64,000 bases of DNA from Ruminococcaceae bacterium UBA5406. GTDB lineage: Bacteria; Bacillota; Clostridia; Oscillospirales; Acutalibacteraceae. Location: assembly GCA_002407675.1 (NCBI GenBank), contig DHNW01000028.1, positions 1-64,000 on the forward strand. The letters are read 5' to 3'. The notes under the pieces are model-generated. The model did no database searches, had not been told where the DNA came from, and worked only from the letters and a program-made list of their open reading frames with translations. This document shows, piece by piece, positions 61,725-64,000 of the stretch. The position numbers and the translations under genes are program-made. The first letter of the stretch is position 1, and each line of letters starts with the position of its first letter.

Positions 61725-62171
61725 AGACTTTAAACTTTTAAAAATATCGATTCCGCGCGGCTTTACCGGCGTGGAGAAGACAATCTGGGTTTCAGTAGGC
61801 CCGAATTTTTGCAGTTTTCCGATAAATTCATCCAGTTCCATGGTATTGTGGCTTATTACCTTGATCAGCATGGAATAGGTTCCTGTTACGCAGTTGCATT
61901 CCACTACATTGGGGCAGGAGCGAATAAAAGGATAAAATTCCGGCTTTTGGTTTGGAGACATTTGCAGGTTAATAAATGCTTCAATGTAATAACCCAGTTG
62001 GAACGGGTCAATGGATGCGTGGTAGCCGCTGATCAGGCCGCTTTTTTCGAGCTTTTCGATTCTGGCGGAGATTGCAGGAGAAGATAGAAAAACCTTTTGA
62101 GTCAGTGCTTTAATGGGTACACGGGCGTTTTGCTGAAGAGCCGATATCAGAATAGCGTCAATTTCATCCAT
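61602..62171 (-). CDS. Lrp/AsnC-family transcriptional regulator with long tail
   Basis: A predicted amino-acid-responsive DNA-binding regulator of 189 residues. The HTH (1-55, DEIDAILISALQQNARVPIKALTQKVFLSSPAIS; core SPAISARIEKLEKSG) is followed by the RAM domain (YIEAFINLQMSPN ... VTGTYSMLIKVISHNTMELDEFIGKLQ). Normal members end near residue 152; here about 37 more polar residues (from around SKHSPQEPNSNG) are encoded antisense to ubiB. That extension may be a read-through accident. The ligand is unknown. Confidence 0.85.
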   Translation of the reverse strand: MDEIDAILISALQQNARVPIKALTQKVFLSSPAISARIEKLEKSGLISGYHASIDPFQLGYYIEAFINLQMSPNQKPEFYPFIRSCPNVVECNCVTGTYSMLIKVISHNTMELDEFIGKLQKFGPTETQIVFSTPVKPRGIDIFKSLKSSVALSKHSPQEPNSNGQSCQETDSSGCRDTQKTLGKIRRA

Positions 62172-62242
62172 ATAGGGGTCATTCCTTTCTTGCAGAAAGT
62201 AACATTTGGCAGAACGAAATACAGAGGCAGAGTACGGAATGG

Positions 62243-62283
62243 AAAAAAAGAGACATGCCCGATAAAATCAGGTATGCCTCTTT
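62243..62283 (-). terminator. terminator of the gatAB transcript
   Basis: An imperfect 13-bp stem (AAAGAGGCATACC with GGGCATGTCTCTTT on the minus strand), followed by seven Ts. It lies about 105 nt past the gatB stop. Confidence 0.8.
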
Positions 62284-62387
62284 GCATATAACAATTTTAT
62301 TATATACGAATTAATGTCCAATTTCAAGTGCTTTTAAAATGATTTCCGCAAAATCAAGGTATAGGGTCTGCCTTTTCAGTGAATCAG

Positions 62388-63809
62388 CTAGTCAGCTTTT
62401 TTCATAATTTCCGACAGGATTGCTTCCGTTTCCAACGGGTTTGCCCGGCCGCGGGTTGCCTTCATCACAGCACCCAGAACGGCTTTCAAGGCTTTTGTTT
62501 TGCCGTTCCGGTAATCTTTCACCGCATTCGGATTATCCTGAACTGCCTGTTTGCAGATTTTTTGGAGCGTTTCCGCGTCAATTCCAGCCAGGTCTTTTTC
62601 ATTCAAAAATTCAGAAGCACTTTTTCCCGTATCCAACATTTTTTCAAGCGTCGATTTCACGAGGTTCATCCGGATTTTTCCGCTGTCCAGCAGTTTGATT
62701 AGAGCATTCAGATTTTCCGGAGAAACATTAACTTTAAAATCGTCTTTGGCGGCTTCACTGCCCAAACGGGCGAAAATCGGACCGGTAATACAGTTGGCGA
62801 CAGCGCGTGTATTTTTAATGCCTGCGGATGCTTTCTCAAAATAATCGGCAATCCGGCGGTGTTCAATCAGCATGCGTGCATCATCTTCCGGCAGCCCGTA
62901 CTCGCTTTCGAAACGTTTCAGGCGCGTCCGCGGATCTTCAGGCATCTGGGCTTTCAGCTTTGCTACCGTATCGCTGGTAACACGGATGGTTACGAGATCC
63001 GGATCCCGAAAGTAGCGGTAGTCATGTGCATCTTCTTTTCCACGCATCCCTTCGGTGCAGCCGGTGCCCTCGTTATACCTCCGTGTTTCCTGAAGGACAG
63101 ATTCACCGCTTTCCAGCAGGTCGATCTGCCGATCCCGTTCGTATTCCATGGCTTTCATCATGTGGGAAATGGAGTTCATATTCTTAATTTCCGTCCGTGT
63201 TCCAAGCTTTTCGGAGCCTTTTGGCCGCACGGAAATATTTACGTCACAGCGCAGGGAACCTTCCTGCATTCTGCAATCCGAAACGCCGATGTACCGCATA
63301 ATCATCTGGAGCTTTTCCACGTATTCGACAGCTTCCTCAATACTGCGGATATCTGGTTCCGATACGATTTCGATCAGCGGAACGCCGCTGCGGTTGTAGT
63401 CAACCAGCGTATTGCCGCGCTGATGGACCAGTTTGCCGGCGTCTTCTTCAATATGAATCCTTGTCAGGCGGATTTTTCTCCCGTCTGAAAGTTCCACATA
63501 CCCGTTTTTGCAAAGCGGCCTGTCGTACTGGGAAATCTGATAGGCTTTCGGAAGATCCGGATATACATAATTTTTACGATCCATCTTGGAAATAGGGCTG
63601 ATTGCACAGTCTGTTGCGAGCCCGGCCATCACGGCGAATTCCACCACCGATTGGTTCAGTTTTGGGAGCGTGCCCGGCAGGCCAATGCATACAGGGCAGC
63701 AATGGGTGTTCGGTTCGCCGCCGAATTCGGTGGTACAGGAACAAAAAATCTTTGTTTTGGTAGCAAGTTCCACGTGGGTTTCTAATCCACAGACAAGTTC
63801 ATACTCCAT
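62388..63809 (-). CDS. gatB: Asp-tRNA(Asn)/Glu-tRNA(Gln) amidotransferase subunit B
   Basis: The tRNA-binding kinase/transamidase subunit of GatCAB, which converts Glu-tRNA-Gln (and Asp-tRNA-Asn) to the amidated forms. The 473 residues begin YELVCGLETHVELATKTKIFCSCTTEFG, contain NTHCCPVCIGLPGTLP with the zinc cysteines, DYNRSGVPLIEIVSEPDI, and the C-terminal helical and YqeY-like tail domains. Its start overlaps the gatA stop by one base (TAATG), so translation is coupled. GGGGG ribosome site. Confidence 0.96.
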   Translation of the reverse strand: MEYELVCGLETHVELATKTKIFCSCTTEFGGEPNTHCCPVCIGLPGTLPKLNQSVVEFAVMAGLATDCAISPISKMDRKNYVYPDLPKAYQISQYDRPLCKNGYVELSDGRKIRLTRIHIEEDAGKLVHQRGNTLVDYNRSGVPLIEIVSEPDIRSIEEAVEYVEKLQMIMRYIGVSDCRMQEGSLRCDVNISVRPKGSEKLGTRTEIKNMNSISHMMKAMEYERDRQIDLLESGESVLQETRRYNEGTGCTEGMRGKEDAHDYRYFRDPDLVTIRVTSDTVAKLKAQMPEDPRTRLKRFESEYGLPEDDARMLIEHRRIADYFEKASAGIKNTRAVANCITGPIFARLGSEAAKDDFKVNVSPENLNALIKLLDSGKIRMNLVKSTLEKMLDTGKSASEFLNEKDLAGIDAETLQKICKQAVQDNPNAVKDYRNGKTKALKAVLGAVMKATRGRANPLETEAILSEIMKKAD

Positions 63810-64000
63810 TATTCAACCCCCATTTTTACCGCTTGAAAACAGCTTTCACGGGAAGCAAGTTCATATTGGTTTGCGGCGTTTAGCAGGGTTGCTTCCGAAA
63901 ATTTAGGACCAATCAGCTGCATTCCGACTGGCATTCCGTCGTTTCCGGCACCGCATGGGACGCTGATTCCCGGCAGGCCGGCAATATTGACCGGGACGGT
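63809..64000 (-). CDS. gatA: glutamyl-tRNA amidotransferase subunit A, C-terminal fragment at window edge
   Basis: Only the last 63 codons are inside the window; the gene continues past 64000. It reads TVPVNIAGLPGISVPCG, then GMPVGMQLIGP and LLNAANQYELASRE, typical of the end of the amidase-signature enzyme GatA. GatA supplies ammonia from glutamine to GatB. The stop codon overlaps the gatB start by one base. Confidence 0.93.
   Translation of the reverse strand, partial: TVPVNIAGLPGISVPCGAGNDGMPVGMQLIGPKFSEATLLNAANQYELASRESCFQAVKMGVE

Overview
The window is a 64 kb stretch of a low-to-mid GC Gram-positive chromosome. It most likely comes from an anaerobic, endospore-forming member of class Clostridia, perhaps Oscillospirales/Ruminococcaceae-like. 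The placement is inferred from gene content. Dipicolinate synthase dpaA/dpaB implies endospores. Acetate kinase, a flavoreductase-rubredoxin fusion and GatCAB-type tRNA amidation fit an anaerobic Firmicute. DUF951, DUF3787-like and DUF6054-like proteins, the RpmF/DUF177 pair, split transketolase and CIRCE-controlled groESL are also typical of Clostridia. Nearly all of the window is dense housekeeping sequence. No rRNA, tRNA, CRISPR array or prophage was seen.

Layout. 1-0.83 kb is the decayed 3' end of an IS3-family insertion sequence. 1.0-4.1 kb holds a DUF6054-like gene, a feoB broken at a conserved motif, feoA and a divergent DtxR-type regulator. 4.15-4.42 kb is a self-contained promoter/structured RNA/terminator block in front of a GNAT acetyltransferase and is the best candidate here for something undescribed. 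5-8.7 kb has a DUF4380-like gene, tmcAL and a divergent acetate kinase. 8.7-12.1 kb is a two-gene operon of a ribbon-helix-helix protein and ClpB, with a palindrome inside its promoter. 12.2-17.3 kb is a six-gene minus-strand operon (DUF951, prfA, threonylcarbamoyl-AMP synthase, coaE, lytic transglycosylase, M18 aminopeptidase).

17.4-29.2 kb carries birA, typA plus a DEDDh exonuclease, nth, glyA, rarA, the flavoreductase-rubredoxin, uraA, a second DtxR-type regulator, a methyltransferase and an RluA-type pseudouridine synthase. 29.4-36.2 kb is a plus-strand run pyrE-radC-uvrB-uvrA-HAD hydrolase centred on nucleotide excision repair. 36.3-41.6 kb has murC, dpaAB, a GT39-type glycosyltransferase pseudogene and a DacF-type carboxypeptidase. 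41.7-49.1 kb has pgi, a small P-loop protein, DUF177-rpmF, der-plsY, a Fur-family regulator and the split transketolase.

49.2-57.5 kb has a WYL regulator tail-to-tail with mntP, a small DUF3787-like protein, hisH-hisF, three glycosyltransferases and mnmA. 57.5-64 kb holds groES-groEL behind a CIRCE operator, a phasin-like/UbiB pair, an Lrp/AsnC regulator whose end overlaps ubiB antisense, gatB, and the last 63 codons of gatA at the window edge.

Common themes are metal homeostasis (feoAB, two DtxR-type proteins, one Fur-family protein, mntP), protein quality control (clpB, groESL), tRNA modification and translation (tmcAL, sua5, mnmA, gatAB, prfA, typA, der, rpmF), DNA repair (nth, rarA, uvrAB, radC) and the cell envelope (murC, slt, dacF, plsY, glycosyltransferases). 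Functions are assigned from recognisable motifs and family resemblance. Promoters and terminators are read directly from the sequence and have not been tested.
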